Positions 40,012 through 50,106 of a stretch of 64,000 bases of DNA are shown piece by piece. A program made the translations under genes and the position numbers. Source of the stretch: Candidatus Accumulibacter similis (GTDB lineage Bacteria > Pseudomonadota > Gammaproteobacteria > Burkholderiales > Rhodocyclaceae). The stretch lies in assembly GCA_013347225.1 (NCBI GenBank), contig CP054595.1, forward strand, positions 62,001 to 126,000, written 5' to 3'. The notes below the pieces were generated by a model that worked only from the letters and a program-made list of their open reading frames with translations, searched no databases and was not told the origin of the DNA. Within the stretch, counting starts at the first letter, position 1. Every line of letters starts with the position of its first letter.

Positions 40012-42335
40012 GCACGCTCCACGTTGATCGCACCGAACATGTCGCCAAGAGAAGCCGTCGAAACATGCGCAGCAGCCACCCGGACACAGGCCGGCGGCGT
40101 CGTCTCGTCGACCCTCGCAGCGAGGACGGCCTCACCGGCGCCCTGCCTGACCCGCACCAGAACGCCGTCAGTCAACCCAAGCGCGCTCAGGGTCTGTCCA
40201 TTCATGCGCGCCGTTGGCGCCGCGGCGTCGCGGGTCTGCTGCAATGCCGGCGCACGACGCGCCAGCAGATCCGCGAAATGGATCGGCACGTCGGCAACCC
40301 GCTGCAGGCCAGTGCTGCTGCCGGAAGGTGCCAGCGGCAATGCCGCCAGCCGGTTGTCGAGCCCACTGATGAACTCCGTTCCCTGGGCAATGATCTCGTC
40401 ACGCACCTGTTCGCTCGAGTCCTGGTCGAAACCCGCCAAGGACAGCAGATTGCCAAGTACCCGCAACACCTTCCACGCCGGGCGCGCATCGCCAAAGGGA
40501 CGTACGACGCCGCTGAAACTTTGGACACGACCCTCGCAGTTGACGTAGGAACCCGAGGTTTCACTGAAGGGGGCAATGGGCAGCAGCACGTCGGCGTATT
40601 CGCGCGCCGCACCGTCGCCGAACGGCGTCAGCATGACGACCAGGTCGGCTGCCTGCAGCGCGGCAACTGCCTGCTGCGGATTGTGGCAGTCAAGATCGGG
40701 CTCGACGCCCAGCAGGAAATAGGCCTTCCGCGGCTGGGCGAACATCTCGTAAGCATTGAGTGCGGTCGGCAATGCCTTGGCCAGATAACCGCCAACGCTG
40801 TTGGCGCCGTCACCAATGAAGCCGCAACTGGCTCCGGTGAGCCGTGCGAGTTCATTCGCCAGCGCATGCAGCAACGTTGCGTGTGGACTCTGCTCGGCGA
40901 CGTTGCCAAGAAAGATTGCGCGCTTGCCTCCCTCGATCAGGCTGGTGGCGATCGTCTGGCTGACGCCACAGGGCTCGACATTCTCCAGACCGGCGGGAAC
41001 CGGCTGGCCACGGAGTTGCGCCGCCGCCTTCACGACGGCCGCCAGCGCCAGCGGCAAATCGGCGGGGGCGACCGTGCGCTGTGCGTGCAGGCGCAGGAGC
41101 TGATCGTCACCACTGACCGAGAGCAGGCTCACCTTGCCCCACTTCTTGGACAGCTGTCGCAGGCGCTGCGCGAACAGCGGATGATCCTTGCGCAGGAAAC
41201 TACCGACCACCAAGGCCGCGTCGAGATCCTTGATCTCAGACAGACGCAGGCCCAGCCACGGAATGCCGGTACGCTTGCCGTCAGCCGAGAAATCACGCCG
41301 CCGTACTCGGAAATCGATACTGCCCGAACCGAGACCGCGTGTCAGCTTCTGCAGCAGGTGCAGCTCTTCGAGAGTTGCCTGGGGCGACGCGAGCGCTGCC
41401 ACCGACTCCCCGCCACTGCGGCTGACGACATCCTGCAACGCATGAGCGACGTAGTCGAGTGCCACGTTCCAGGCTACTTCGCGCAGCACGCCATCGACGC
41501 GGATCAACGGTCTCCCCAGCCGCGCCGGCGACTTCAACGCCTCATAGGAGAAGCGCTCCTTGTCGGAGATCCAGCATTCGTTGACCTCCTCGTTATCGCG
41601 CGGCAGAACACGCAGGACGACGTTGTTCTTGATCTGCAGCGTAAGATTCGCGCCGACGCTGTCGTGCGGACTGATCGACCTGCGCCGCGCCAGCTCCCAA
41701 CTGCGCGCCGAGTAACGGAAGGGACGCGAGGTCAGCGCACCGACAGGACAAAGGTCGATCATGTTGCCGGAGAGCTCCGAGTCGACCGAGCGGCCGACGA
41801 AGGTGGTGATCTCCGAATGCATGTTCCGACTCGCCATGCCGAGTTCCATGACACCGGCGATTTCCTGGCCGAAGCGGACGCAGCGTGTGCAGTGGATGCA
41901 GCGCGCCATTTCCTGCATCGAAATCAGCGGGCCAACATCCTTGTGGAAAACAACCCGCTTGTCTTCCTGGAAGCGGGACACCCCGCCGCCATAACCAACC
42001 GCCAGATCCTGCAACTGGCACTCTCCACCCTGATCGCAGATCGGGCAATCCAGAGGATGGTTGATCAGCAGGAACTCCATCACCCCCTTCTGGGCCTTGA
42101 TCGCGAGTTCCGAATGGGTGAAGACCTTCATCCCGTTGGTCACCGGCGTGGCGCAAGCGGGGAGCGGCTTTGGAGCCTTCTCCACCTGCACCAGACACAT
42201 GCGGCAGTTGGCGGCAATCGAGAGCTTCTTGTGGTAGCAGAAGTGCGGGATGTAAACACCCACCTGCTGCGCAGCGTCCATGATCGTGCTGCCGTCAGGC
42301 ACCTGCGCAATCTTGCCGTCGATTTCGATTTCCAT
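40008..42335 (-). CDS. nuoG: NADH-quinone oxidoreductase subunit G
   Basis: A 775-residue peripheral-arm subunit starting [20 protein letters not shown] at 42335. The N-terminal [2Fe-2S] site is CYHKKLS...CRMC...[20 protein letters not shown] and [15 protein letters not shown] give the tetranuclear clusters, including the His-ligated one. The C-terminal two-thirds is a molybdopterin-oxidoreductase-like domain lacking an active cofactor site. Its end is a short beta-domain ([16 protein letters not shown]). It overlaps nuoH by 4 bases and follows nuoF by 11 bases. Confidence 0.96.
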   Translation of the reverse strand: MEIEIDGKIAQVPDGSTIMDAAQQVGVYIPHFCYHKKLSIAANCRMCLVQVEKAPKPLPACATPVTNGMKVFTHSELAIKAQKGVMEFLLINHPLDCPICDQGGECQLQDLAVGYGGGVSRFQEDKRVVFHKDVGPLISMQEMARCIHCTRCVRFGQEIAGVMELGMASRNMHSEITTFVGRSVDSELSGNMIDLCPVGALTSRPFRYSARSWELARRRSISPHDSVGANLTLQIKNNVVLRVLPRDNEEVNECWISDKERFSYEALKSPARLGRPLIRVDGVLREVAWNVALDYVAHALQDVVSRSGGESVAALASPQATLEELHLLQKLTRGLGSGSIDFRVRRRDFSADGKRTGIPWLGLRLSEIKDLDAALVVGSFLRKDHPLFAQRLRQLSKKWGKVSLLSVSGDDQLLRLHAQRTVAPADLPLALAAVVKAAAQLRGQPVPAGLENVEPCGVSQTIATSLIEGGKRAIFLGNVAEQSPHATLLHALANELARLTGASCGFIGDGANSVGGYLAKALPTALNAYEMFAQPRKAYFLLGVEPDLDCHNPQQAVAALQAADLVVMLTPFGDGAAREYADVLLPIAPFSETSGSYVNCEGRVQSFSGVVRPFGDARPAWKVLRVLGNLLSLAGFDQDSSEQVRDEIIAQGTEFISGLDNRLAALPLAPSGSSTGLQRVADVPIHFADLLARRAPALQQTRDAAAPTARMNGQTLSALGLTDGVLVRVRQGAGEAVLAARVDETTPPACVRVAAAHVSTASLGDMFGAINVERA

Positions 42336-42346
42336 CGTCCCGTACC

Positions 42347-43675
42347 CTAAGCCATTGCCGTGAAGAAGCCGCTGCCGGCGCGCTGGACATCTACGGGCAC
42401 GAGGCACTTCCTGTTTTCGATGTGGTAGGCGAACTCGTCGCGAAAATGCTTGATAAAACTCTGCACGGGCATCGAAGCGGCGTCGCCGAGCGCGCAGATC
42501 GTACGACCCATGATGTTGGTGGTGACACTGCCGAGCAGGTCGAGGTCATCGGCGCGGCCCTTGCCATGCTCGATCCGATGCACGACCTTGTACAACCAAC
42601 TGGTGCCCTCACGGCAGGGCGTACATTGGCCGCAGGACTCTTCGTAGTAGAAGTATGACAGGCGCTCCAGCGCCTTGACCATGCAGGTCGTTTCATCCAT
42701 GACGATGACCGCACCCGAACCCAGCATCGAGCCGGCCTTGCTGATCGAGTCGTAATCCATCGTGCAATCCATCATCGTCGGCCCCGGCACCACCGGTGCC
42801 GACGAGCCACCTGGAATGCAGCCCTTCAATTGCCGGCCGCCACGCATGCCACCTGCCATCTCGAGCAGCGTGGCGAATGGCGTACCGAGGGGCACCTCGT
42901 AGTTCCCGGGACGGTTGACATGCCCTGACACCGAGAACAGCTTCGTGCCGCCATTGTTCGGCTTGCCTGCCTCGAGGTACCTGTCGCCGCCCATGTTGAT
43001 GATATAGGGCACCGAGGCGAAGGTCTCGGTGTTGTTGATCGTCGTTGGCTTGCCGTACAGTCCGAACGATGCCGGGAACGGCGGCTTGAAGCGCGGCTGC
43101 CCTTTCTTGCCCTCGATCGACTCCAGCAAGGCCGTTTCCTCGCCGCAGATATAGGCGCCGTAGCCATGATGGGCAAAGAGGTCGAAGTCGAAACCCGAGC
43201 CGAGGATGTTGCGGCCAAGGAAGCCAGCCGCGCGCGCTTCGTCGAGAGCCTCTTCGAAGCGCTCGTAGATCTCCCAGACTTCGCCGTGGATGTAGTTGTA
43301 GCCACGCGCCGCACCCATGGCAAAAGCGGCGATCGCCATGCCCTCGATCACCGAGTGCGGGTTGTAGCGCAGAATGTCGCGGTCCTTGAAGGTGCCCGGC
43401 TCGCCCTCGTCCGAATTGCAGACGACGTACTTGTCGCCGGGAAAGGAGCGCGGCATGAAACTCCACTTGAGGCCGGTCGGAAAACCGGCACCGCCGCGGC
43501 CCCGCAGGACCGACTTCTTGACTTCGTTGATCACGTCGCCCTGGCCGATGCCCGACTCCAGGATGCGGCGCAGGGCGGAGTAGCCGTCGCGCTTCACATA
43601 GTCAGCCAGTCGCCAGGCATTGTCGCCATCCAGGCCGACGGTCAGCATCGGATTGATCGCACCGAGAATCGCCAT
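42347..43675 (-). CDS. nuoF: NADH-quinone oxidoreductase subunit F (NADH/FMN binding)
   Basis: A 442-residue flavoprotein subunit that oxidises NADH. It has the glycine-rich nucleotide site [14 protein letters not shown] (about residues 58-71), the FMN site [18 protein letters not shown] (about 174-191) and the cluster N3 motif [12 protein letters not shown] (about 348-359) with a further Cys. ATG 43675 overlaps the nuoE stop by one base (TAATG). The open frame to 43729 is not family sequence. Confidence 0.97.
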   Translation of the reverse strand: MAILGAINPMLTVGLDGDNAWRLADYVKRDGYSALRRILESGIGQGDVINEVKKSVLRGRGGAGFPTGLKWSFMPRSFPGDKYVVCNSDEGEPGTFKDRDILRYNPHSVIEGMAIAAFAMGAARGYNYIHGEVWEIYERFEEALDEARAAGFLGRNILGSGFDFDLFAHHGYGAYICGEETALLESIEGKKGQPRFKPPFPASFGLYGKPTTINNTETFASVPYIINMGGDRYLEAGKPNNGGTKLFSVSGHVNRPGNYEVPLGTPFATLLEMAGGMRGGRQLKGCIPGGSSAPVVPGPTMMDCTMDYDSISKAGSMLGSGAVIVMDETTCMVKALERLSYFYYEESCGQCTPCREGTSWLYKVVHRIEHGKGRADDLDLLGSVTTNIMGRTICALGDAASMPVQSFIKHFRDEFAYHIENRKCLVPVDVQRAGSGFFTAMA

Positions 43676-44148
43676 TACTTGAGCTCCGCCAGCAGTTTGT
43701 CGATTTGCTCGGGGTTCATCCAGCTGCACATGCGACGATTGTTGACGATCATGACCGGTGCGTCACCACAGGCTCCCATGCACTCGCTCTCCTTGAGCGT
43801 GATCAGGCCATCTGGCGTTGTTTCGTTGAAGCCGATTCCCAGCTTCTGTTTCAGGTACTCGCCGGCGTCGACTCCGCCGGTGAGCATGCAGGGCAGGTTG
43901 GTGCACACCGACAGCTTGTACTTTCCCACCGGCTTGAGATCGTACATGTTGTAGAAAGTGGCGACCTCGTAGGCGGCGATGGGCGCCATGCCCAAGTAGC
44001 CGGCAACGCATTCGATGGCCTCGCTGGAAAGCCAGCCCTGCTGCTCCTGGGCAATTGCAAGCGCTGCCATGACTGCCGACTGCTTTTGGTCGGCCGGATA
44101 CTTGGCGATCTCGCGATCGATTCTCTTGAGGGATTCTGGAGTGAGCAT
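43675..44148 (-). CDS. nuoE: NADH-quinone oxidoreductase subunit E ([2Fe-2S])
   Basis: A 157-residue thioredoxin-like ferredoxin subunit binding the N1a cluster. The four cysteines lie in VCTNLPC (near residues 81-87) and [10 protein letters not shown] (near 122-131). The N-terminal helical bundle has [18 protein letters not shown]. It starts one base within the nuoD stop (TGATG) and overlaps nuoF by one base. Full length. Confidence 0.97.
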   Translation of the reverse strand: MLTPESLKRIDREIAKYPADQKQSAVMAALAIAQEQQGWLSSEAIECVAGYLGMAPIAAYEVATFYNMYDLKPVGKYKLSVCTNLPCMLTGGVDAGEYLKQKLGIGFNETTPDGLITLKESECMGACGDAPVMIVNNRRMCSWMNPEQIDKLLAELK

Positions 44149-45401
44149 CAGCGGTCAATCTCGCCAAAAACAATATCCTGGGACCCAATGATCGTCACCA
44201 CGTCAGCCAGCATGTGGCCGCTGGCCATCTCGTTCATGGCCGACAGGTGCACGTAACCCGGAGCACGTATCTTCAGGCGATACGGTTTGTTCGCTCCGTC
44301 CGAGACCAGATAGACGCCGAACTCGCCCTTCGGGTGCTCGACCGCCGAGTAGACCTCGCCGGCGGGCACGTGAATTCCCTCGGTACAAAGCTTGAAGTGG
44401 TGAATTAGCTCTTCCATGTTCGACTTCATCGCTTCGCGATCAGGCGGCGCAACCTTGTGGTTGTCTGACATCACCGGTCCTGGGTTCTGCCGCAGCCAGT
44501 CGATGCATTGCTTGACGATACGGTTGGACTGGCGCATCTCCTCCATGCGAACGAGGTAGCGGTCGTAGGAGTCGCCGGTTACACCCACCGGGACATCAAA
44601 ATCCACACGGTCATAGACTTCGTAGGGCTGCTTCTTGCGCAAGTCCCAGGCGATCCCCGAACCACGCAGCATCGGCCCGCTGAAACCGCGTTGCAGGGCA
44701 CGCTCCGGCGTGACGATGCCGACATCGACCAGACGTTGCTTCCAGATGCGGTTGTCGGTCAGCAGCGTCTCGTATTCGTCGAGGAGCCTCGGAAAACGGC
44801 TGACAAAATCGTCCAGGAAGTCGAGCAGCGACCCGCTGCGCGCCTCGTTGAATGGCCGGACCTGCGCCGCACTCTTCCACTTCGACTCCTGATACTGCGA
44901 CATGCGGTCTGGAAGGTCGCGGTAGACGCCACCCGGACGATAATAGGCGGCATGCATCCGGGCGCCGGAAACGGCCTCATACGCATCGACGAGATCCTCG
45001 CGCTCACGGAACGCGTAGAGGACCATCGTCATCGCACCGACATCGAGGCCGTGACAGCCAACCCAGAGAAGGTGATTGAGGATGCGTGTGATCTCGTCGA
45101 ACATGACGCGGATGTACTGCGCGCGGATGGGCACGTCGATCTGCAGCAACCTCTCGATTGCCATGCAGTAGGCATGCTCATTGCACATCATCGACATGTA
45201 GTCGAGGCGGTCCATGTACGGCACCGACTGGATCCAGGTGCGGGTTTCGGCCAGCTTCTCGGTAGCGCGGTGGAGCAGTCCGATGTGTGGATCGGCACGC
45301 ACCACCACCTCGCCGTCCAGTTCGAGAACCATGCGCAGAACGCCGTGCGCGGCGGGGTGCTGCGGCCCGAAATTGAGCGTGAAGTTGCGAAGTTCAGGCA
45401 T
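44148..45401 (-). CDS. nuoD: NADH-quinone oxidoreductase subunit D
   Basis: A 417-residue 49-kDa-type subunit that lines the quinone site at the arm junction. It begins with [22 protein letters not shown], where the His near residue 16 faces quinone. [13 protein letters not shown] and the C-terminal [20 protein letters not shown] are also present. NuoC is a separate protein here, unlike the E. coli NuoCD fusion. Its start overlaps the end of nuoC by 8 bases. Confidence 0.97.
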   Translation of the reverse strand: MPELRNFTLNFGPQHPAAHGVLRMVLELDGEVVVRADPHIGLLHRATEKLAETRTWIQSVPYMDRLDYMSMMCNEHAYCMAIERLLQIDVPIRAQYIRVMFDEITRILNHLLWVGCHGLDVGAMTMVLYAFREREDLVDAYEAVSGARMHAAYYRPGGVYRDLPDRMSQYQESKWKSAAQVRPFNEARSGSLLDFLDDFVSRFPRLLDEYETLLTDNRIWKQRLVDVGIVTPERALQRGFSGPMLRGSGIAWDLRKKQPYEVYDRVDFDVPVGVTGDSYDRYLVRMEEMRQSNRIVKQCIDWLRQNPGPVMSDNHKVAPPDREAMKSNMEELIHHFKLCTEGIHVPAGEVYSAVEHPKGEFGVYLVSDGANKPYRLKIRAPGYVHLSAMNEMASGHMLADVVTIIGSQDIVFGEIDR

Positions 45402-45999
45402 TGTCTACATCCCCGTAGTTCTCTTCGCGAACGATCCGCGGCGTGACTTCGCGCGGCTCGATGGTCACCGGCTGATAGATCACCCGCTGCTGCTCAGGAT
45501 CGTAGCGCATCTCGACATAACCGGAAATCGGGAAGTCCTTGCGGAACGGATGTCCAATGAACCCGTAGTCGGTAAGAATCCGGCGCAGGTCTTCGTGCCC
45601 GGGGAAGACGATGCCGTAAAGGTCAAACGCCTCGCGCTCGAACCAGTCAGCGGAATTCCAGATCGCCGTCACCGAAGGCACCGAAGGAAAGCTGTCGTCG
45701 GCGGCAAAACAGCGAACCCGCAGGCGCCAGTTCCTGGCGATGGACAGGAGGTGCGCCACGGCAGCGAAACGGGGCCCCTTGCACGTGCCGTGGCCATAAG
45801 TCGAATAGTCGACGCCGCAGAGATCGATCAGTTCCTCGAACCCCAGATCCGGCTCGTCCCGCAGACTCTGCATGACCGAAAGGTAATCAGCGACACCCAC
45901 CTCGATGGTCACTTCACCGAGCGCAATCTTGATGGATTTCAGGCGATCACCGAGATGCTCCTGCAGGTTCTGGCTAAGCGCTTCCAGCGTGGCAGACAT
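45394..45999 (-). CDS. nuoC: NADH-quinone oxidoreductase subunit C
   Basis: A 201-residue 30-kDa-type subunit starting [17 protein letters not shown] at ATG 45999; an in-frame TTG lies 6 bases upstream. The family signature [20 protein letters not shown] (about residues 119-138) is followed by [19 protein letters not shown]. It supports assembly of the Q-module with NuoB and NuoD. It follows nuoB by 24 bases and overlaps nuoD. Confidence 0.97.
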   Translation of the reverse strand: MSATLEALSQNLQEHLGDRLKSIKIALGEVTIEVGVADYLSVMQSLRDEPDLGFEELIDLCGVDYSTYGHGTCKGPRFAAVAHLLSIARNWRLRVRCFAADDSFPSVPSVTAIWNSADWFEREAFDLYGIVFPGHEDLRRILTDYGFIGHPFRKDFPISGYVEMRYDPEQQRVIYQPVTIEPREVTPRIVREENYGDVDNA

Positions 46000-46023
46000 G
46001 GTCAACTCTCGGTTGTGGATTGT

Positions 46024-46500
46024 TCAGCGGGCGATCGTGTTGGTTCGGCGAATCTTGTTCTGCAACTGGATCAGTCCATAGATCAACGCCTCGGCGGTTG
46101 GCGGACACCCCGGAACATAAATGTCGACCGGAACGATGCGGTCGCAGCCGCGAACCACCGAATACGAGTAGTGATAGTAGCCGCCCCCATTGGCGCACGA
46201 GCCCATCGAAACCACCCAACGCGGTTCGGCCATCTGGTCGTAGACCTTGCGCATGGCAGGTGCCATCTTGTTGGTCAGCGTCCCGGCGACCACCATCACG
46301 TCCGACTGCCGGGGGCTGGGGCGGAAGACAATGCCGAAGCGGTCGAGGTCGTAGCGAGAACAACCAGCATGGATCATCTCGATGGCACAGCACGCTAGGC
46401 CGAAGGTCATCGGCCAGAGCGAACCCGTGCGCACGTAATTGATCAGCTTGTCGGCCGTAGTGGTGACGAAGCCTTCCTGAAGGATGCCCTCAATGCCCAT
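46024..46500 (-). CDS. nuoB: NADH-quinone oxidoreductase subunit B (N2 cluster)
   Basis: A 158-residue PSST-type subunit binding the terminal cluster N2. It has GLACCAIEM with the tandem cysteines (about residues 35-43), the third Cys in [18 protein letters not shown] (about 100) and the fourth in [11 protein letters not shown] (about 130). It follows nuoA by 3 bases. Full length, with the standard short N-terminal tail. Confidence 0.98.
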   Translation of the reverse strand: MGIEGILQEGFVTTTADKLINYVRTGSLWPMTFGLACCAIEMIHAGCSRYDLDRFGIVFRPSPRQSDVMVVAGTLTNKMAPAMRKVYDQMAEPRWVVSMGSCANGGGYYHYSYSVVRGCDRIVPVDIYVPGCPPTAEALIYGLIQLQNKIRRTNTIAR

Positions 46501-46503
46501 CGC

Positions 46504-46878
46504 TCACTCCCAATCCAGTGCGCCCTTTACCCAGGCGTAGACAAAACCGACGACCAGGATGGCGATGAAGATCAGCATCTCGATGAAGCCAAACCACTTC
46601 AGGGATTCCGTTGAGACGATCTCGCGAAAGATCGTCGCCCACGGCAAAAGGAACGCCACTTCGAGGTCGAACAGGATGAAGAGTATGGCGATCAGGTAGT
46701 AGCGCACATCGAACTTCATGCGCGCGTCTTCAAAGGCTTCGAAGCCACACTCGTAAGGTGACAGCTTCTCACTGTCCGGGCGATGCGGCCCCACCACGAG
46801 ACCGGTGATGACGGGCGCAATGCCGAAAGCAACACCAATCAGTATGAAGACTAGAACCGGGAAATAGCTTTCCAGCAT
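46504..46878 (-). CDS. nuoA: NADH-quinone oxidoreductase subunit A
   Basis: A 124-residue membrane subunit with three helices, starting [15 protein letters not shown] at ATG 46878; a GTG at 46890 is less likely. The conserved loop [20 protein letters not shown] (about residues 42-61) includes the Cys known to be exposed in the deactive state of mitochondrial complex I. It is first of the nuo genes and follows tRNA-Leu by about 59 bases on the same transcript. Confidence 0.97.
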   Translation of the reverse strand: MLESYFPVLVFILIGVAFGIAPVITGLVVGPHRPDSEKLSPYECGFEAFEDARMKFDVRYYLIAILFILFDLEVAFLLPWATIFREIVSTESLKWFGFIEMLIFIAILVVGFVYAWVKGALDWE

Positions 46879-46937
46879 GATCCGCCCCACAAGTGCTTCA
46901 CTTCAAACTGCAGCCGCCCGCCCGGGGCGGCTCCTCA

Positions 46938-47022
46938 TGGTGCCGACGATGAGAGTCGAACTCATACGACCGAAGTCACTACCCCCTCAAGATAGCGTGT
47001 ATACCAATTTCACCACGTCGGC
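46938..47022 (-). tRNA. tRNA-Leu (anticodon GAG)
   Basis: The minus-strand 85-base segment folds as a type-II tRNA. The acceptor GCCGACG pairs with CGTCGGC, and a CCA end is encoded at 46940-46938. The anticodon stem CTATC/GGTAG (one wobble) has the loop TTGAGGG, giving GAG. A long variable arm (TGACTTCGGTCG) is typical of leucine tRNAs. It lies between secG and nuoA on the same strand, so it must be cut out of the secG-nuo transcript. Confidence 0.97.
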
Positions 47023-47085
47023 ACTACCTTCGACAGCGCGAGCTTTACGAGGGCTGCTGCGTCTCGCTGCTGCCTTGAAACCAGG

Positions 47086-47457
47086 TCACTTGGGGATATC
47101 CTTCGCCTTCGAATCGGGATCCGATGGGCCAGCACCCTTGTCAACGCCGCCCACCGGCGGCACCTGAACAGGCGCTGAGTTTACCGCATCCTGCATCACA
47201 CTGCCAGTCGTTTTTGGCTTGCTGGAAGCCAGGAAGGCCAGTGAAAGACTGGTCACGAAGAACACCGTTGCCAGGACCGCGGTGGCGCGACTGAGGAAGT
47301 TGGCCGAACCGGTCGCGCCAAAAAGGCTTCCCGACGCACCACTGCCGAACGCGGCTCCCATGTCGGCTCCTTTGCCATGTTGTACCAGCACAAGCCCGAT
47401 CACGCCAATGGCCGCCAGGATGTGCACCATGAGAACCAGAAAGAAAAGATAGTCCAT
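47086..47457 (-). CDS. secG: Preprotein translocase subunit SecG
   Basis: A 123-residue SecG with two membrane helices (about residues 1-23 and 53-73). They are joined by the conserved loop VLVQHGKGADMGAAFGSGAS. The C-terminal 45 residues are a polar, proline- and lysine-rich tail that varies between species. SecG assists SecYEG during protein export. Many Betaproteobacteria have tpiA just upstream. It is not there in this window. Confidence 0.95.
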   Translation of the reverse strand: MDYLFFLVLMVHILAAIGVIGLVLVQHGKGADMGAAFGSGASGSLFGATGSANFLSRATAVLATVFFVTSLSLAFLASSKPKTTGSVMQDAVNSAPVQVPPVGGVDKGAGPSDPDSKAKDIPK

Positions 47458-47844
47458 ATCGCCTCAAGTTCGAGCTCGCAGCGGACGGCCTGCAGGCACG
47501 GTAACGCGGAAAAAACCGTCGAAGTATAGCCAGTTCGAACGGGCCCGGTCAAATCCGCGCTCACACGGCCAGCCCTGACGCATGACCCTGCCGAATCGGA
47601 CCCGTTTGCCGGTGACTGCCCCGCCGGCGAGGACCCGCCGCGACGAAGTGGAAGAACCACCCCTTCTGCCCGGTACTCGCCCGGTTGTTGATCCGCGTGG
47701 CCAGAGTCTCTGCCGTCCACCACTCGTCATGTGTCACCGGCACGGGGATTGGCAGGTCGAGCGTCGAGCCTTCCCCGGTACACCGCGTGACGACTCGAGC
47801 ACTCGCCTGCCGGCGCCAACGCCATGCGCGACTCTGGCTACGCC
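47458..47844. other. Promoter region of secG-nuo and 3' region of the lipocalin gene
   Basis: About 387 bases. The secG-proximal part carries a strong promoter (47523-47552). In 47553-47844 I find only a low-quality minus-strand open frame (47561-47953) with no domain, and no tpiA. It is treated as non-coding. Confidence 0.5.
47523..47552 (-). promoter_or_regulatory. Predicted sigma70 promoter of secG-tRNA-Leu-nuoA to N
   Basis: Minus strand: minus-35 TTGACC (47552-47547), 18-base spacer, minus-10 TATACT (47528-47523). This is one of the best sigma70 matches in the window. Start near 47516, about 59 bases before secG. No later promoter or terminator of similar quality was noticed up to nuoN. 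Confidence 0.7.
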
Positions 47845-49038
47845 TCAGGGCTTGCCGCGCTTCCCGCCGTGCCCCGCCGTCGTGTTGTAGCCGCTCAGTT
47901 CCATGAAGCCCTGGCCATGATGGGAACCACTGACCTTGATGGCTCCCTCCCAATAGACGTTGAGCGTCGTGGTTCGTGCGTCCATTTCACTGGCGCGGAG
48001 AGCGGGTTCGACCTTCAGTCGCGCGCCCCAGGCCGGCAGCGAGATCGTCCAGTCCACCGGATAGATCACACCGGACGCGGTACTCGTCCAGGTACCATGG
48101 GATGCCGTCGTGAAGTCCTGCGCTCCGAGCGCTGTCACCACGCCACCCTTGGCATGCGTCCCCATGCGCAACACCGGCGCCCCCTGGAGATCGAACAGTT
48201 CGAACAGCATGATGTCGGTACCGTCGGTCAGTTGCAGGGCAAACCAGTTCCAGCGTAGCTGCGCGGCCTCAAAATCGCCCCACTGATGATCGAACCACAC
48301 GTCGCCCGTAACCGGCATGGCCTTGCCGTCGATGGTCAGCGTGCCCTCGGCAGCCATTCGCGGACGTGAAGTGTAATAGCTCAGGCCAGCGGCACCGAAG
48401 TCGAGAAGGCCTGCCTGCGGGGTGCCCGGGGCCTGGTGCAGCACGGGCGGCAACTTGTCGACGAGCAGCAGGTCAAGAGCAAAATCCTTGCCGGCCATCT
48501 TCGCCACATGCCGAGGACCCTCGCCCCGCATCTGCCAGGGACCGTGGCTGAAGTCGAACCCGTCCTTGCGCCCGTTTGATGGGTTGCCTGCCGTACGCGA
48601 CTGCTCGCTGTACAGCTTGCCGTTCCGGTGGTCGAGCAGCGATCCGTGAAAGACCGTGTGGGTCAACGTACCCTGCCGCAGGAAAGTCGCCAGATGAAAG
48701 GAATAGCGCTCGCCGGTTGCAGTCTGCAGATGCCCGCTGTAGTACCACCATTCCGTCAGCGTGGCATGCGGGGCGTCGTCGGCCGGCAGCCGGACGGGTG
48801 GCATCGCAGCCGCCGACTTGGTGTTGACCTCAGTGCGCTCGCTCGCCGGTGGCAGTGCCGCAGAGGCGGGTGCTTTCTCGGAGCGGAAGATCAGAACCCA
48901 GCCGACGGCGAGCATGATCAGCAGCCAGCCGCCGATCACCAGCCAGCGATAGCGCCTGAACCAGCGCGATGAACCGGGCCTGGCCCTGCCACGATGGCGG
49001 CGCCCGCTGCTGTACGTATGGGAACTTCCTGGGTTCAT
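47845..49038 (-). CDS. CrtC/AttH lipocalin-like domain protein
   Basis: A 397-residue protein. A basic N-terminus and one membrane helix (about residues 31-51, WLVIGGWLLIMLAVGW) act as anchor or uncleaved signal, followed by a low-complexity linker. A double lipocalin-like domain related to carotenoid 1,2-hydratase CrtC and AttH follows. Signature motifs are LTEWWYYSGHL (about 94-104), VWFDHQWGDF (about 248-257) and a C-terminal YWEGAIKVSG. Relatives of this type are often secreted or periplasmic and of unknown activity, and no carotenoid genes surround it. It lies 96 bases after exosortase hydrolase 1 on the same strand and could belong to that transcript. Confidence 0.78.
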   Translation of the reverse strand: MNPGSSHTYSSGRRHRGRARPGSSRWFRRYRWLVIGGWLLIMLAVGWVLIFRSEKAPASAALPPASERTEVNTKSAAAMPPVRLPADDAPHATLTEWWYYSGHLQTATGERYSFHLATFLRQGTLTHTVFHGSLLDHRNGKLYSEQSRTAGNPSNGRKDGFDFSHGPWQMRGEGPRHVAKMAGKDFALDLLLVDKLPPVLHQAPGTPQAGLLDFGAAGLSYYTSRPRMAAEGTLTIDGKAMPVTGDVWFDHQWGDFEAAQLRWNWFALQLTDGTDIMLFELFDLQGAPVLRMGTHAKGGVVTALGAQDFTTASHGTWTSTASGVIYPVDWTISLPAWGARLKVEPALRASEMDARTTTLNVYWEGAIKVSGSHHGQGFMELSGYNTTAGHGGKRGKP

Positions 49039-49134
49039 TTCAAGGGCCTTAGTGGGACAAGACAGGCGGGGTGCACAGCGACCGGCACAAGGCCTTGGTC
49101 AGAGGACCTGCATCCTGCCGGACGGCAAGCCGCT

Positions 49135-50106
49135 TCATCGCTGCTGCCTACCCCCGAGCGTCGCGAGCCAGGACAGGGTCGCATCCTCCACCTGTGACCG
49201 CAGCAGGCACGACGAGAAGGTATGGTCGGCGGCTGCGAGGTCGACCCGATGCACATTGGCCGCCTCCAGAAGACCCGCCCAAGCCTGATCCCTTGCCGCG
49301 TACTCGAGAAACTCCTTGGCCGTGTAGTCATCGCCGCTGAGAATCAGCAACATCTGTCCGGCGAACCCCCGCCACCCCGCCGCCATGCCGTCCTGAAACG
49401 ACTGGCGCACCGGATCCACTTCGGCTGCAGTTCGCCGACGCGACCGTATCGCCGCAAGCAGCAACTCCCGAACGGACTTGCCCACCTCCATCCGGCCGCT
49501 GGCGAGCTTGGACCAGAAGTCCTTCTGCAGCAGGCGGCGGCCGTAATAATGCTTGATTTGGGTCCGCGCCTGGCTGGCCTCTGACCGCACCCACGGATTG
49601 AGCAGAACGAGGCCGCCGAGTCGCGGGTCTGGCGTCGCCTGGACATACAGCAGGGCCGCCGAGGCCGCATCGCAAAGACCCCACAGAACGATCCGCCGAA
49701 GCGAAGGCACGGCGCGCTGAAAGGCCTCGATGGCCGCACCGATGTCGGCCCGCACATCCTCGAAGCTGCGCATTGCCCCACCGGCGTCGCCCATCCCGCG
49801 GTAGTCGAAGCGCATCGCCGGGTAGCCTTCTCCTGCCAGTCTGCGAGACAGGAGGACGAACTGGCGATGGCTGCCGACCCGGTACTGTGGCCCGCCAACA
49901 ATGATCAGCACACCGCACACAGGCGTTGGCAACGCCTCAGGGACTGCCGGGGAAGGCCGATTGTCACCAACGGCACCGCCTCGCCGGTCGCTGCCACAGT
50001 GATTGCCGCTGCCCGCGACGGCCTGGATCTGCGACGATGCAGCGACAATGGCCACCAGCTGTTCGCCTTCGCAAGGAAAGAGCAGTGCCCGTTCCACCAC
50101 ACTCAT
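49135..50106 (-). CDS. Alpha/beta hydrolase, exosortase A system-associated hydrolase 1
   Basis: A 323-residue alpha/beta-hydrolase starting MSVVERALLFPCEGEQLVAI at 50106. The family signature VGGPQYRVGSHRQFVLLSRR (about residues 71-90) and RFDYRGMGDAGG (about 100-111) are clear. The nucleophile elbow reads WGLCDAAS (about 141-148), that is Cys rather than Ser. Catalytic Asp in LSGDDYT and His in AAADHTFSS follow. Between residues about 25 and 62 there is a low-complexity insert not expected in this family, which is usually about 270-280 residues. It overlaps hydrolase 2 by 4 bases. Role in exosortase-A systems is unknown. Confidence 0.88.
   Translation of the reverse strand: MSVVERALLFPCEGEQLVAIVAASSQIQAVAGSGNHCGSDRRGGAVGDNRPSPAVPEALPTPVCGVLIIVGGPQYRVGSHRQFVLLSRRLAGEGYPAMRFDYRGMGDAGGAMRSFEDVRADIGAAIEAFQRAVPSLRRIVLWGLCDAASAALLYVQATPDPRLGGLVLLNPWVRSEASQARTQIKHYYGRRLLQKDFWSKLASGRMEVGKSVRELLLAAIRSRRRTAAEVDPVRQSFQDGMAAGWRGFAGQMLLILSGDDYTAKEFLEYAARDQAWAGLLEAANVHRVDLAAADHTFSSCLLRSQVEDATLSWLATLGGRQQR

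Noticed and set aside
40065..42350. 761-codon plus-strand open frame antisense to nuoG
   Set aside because: Shadow of nuoG; the translation has no domain, while nuoG has all cluster motifs. The same applies to 38896-40548, 11933-13372, 13791-14957, 8164-9216 and 32099-33373.
47561..47953. 130-codon minus-strand frame upstream of secG
   Set aside because: It overlaps the lipocalin gene and the secG promoter region and shows no family features. It is also not a remnant of tpiA.
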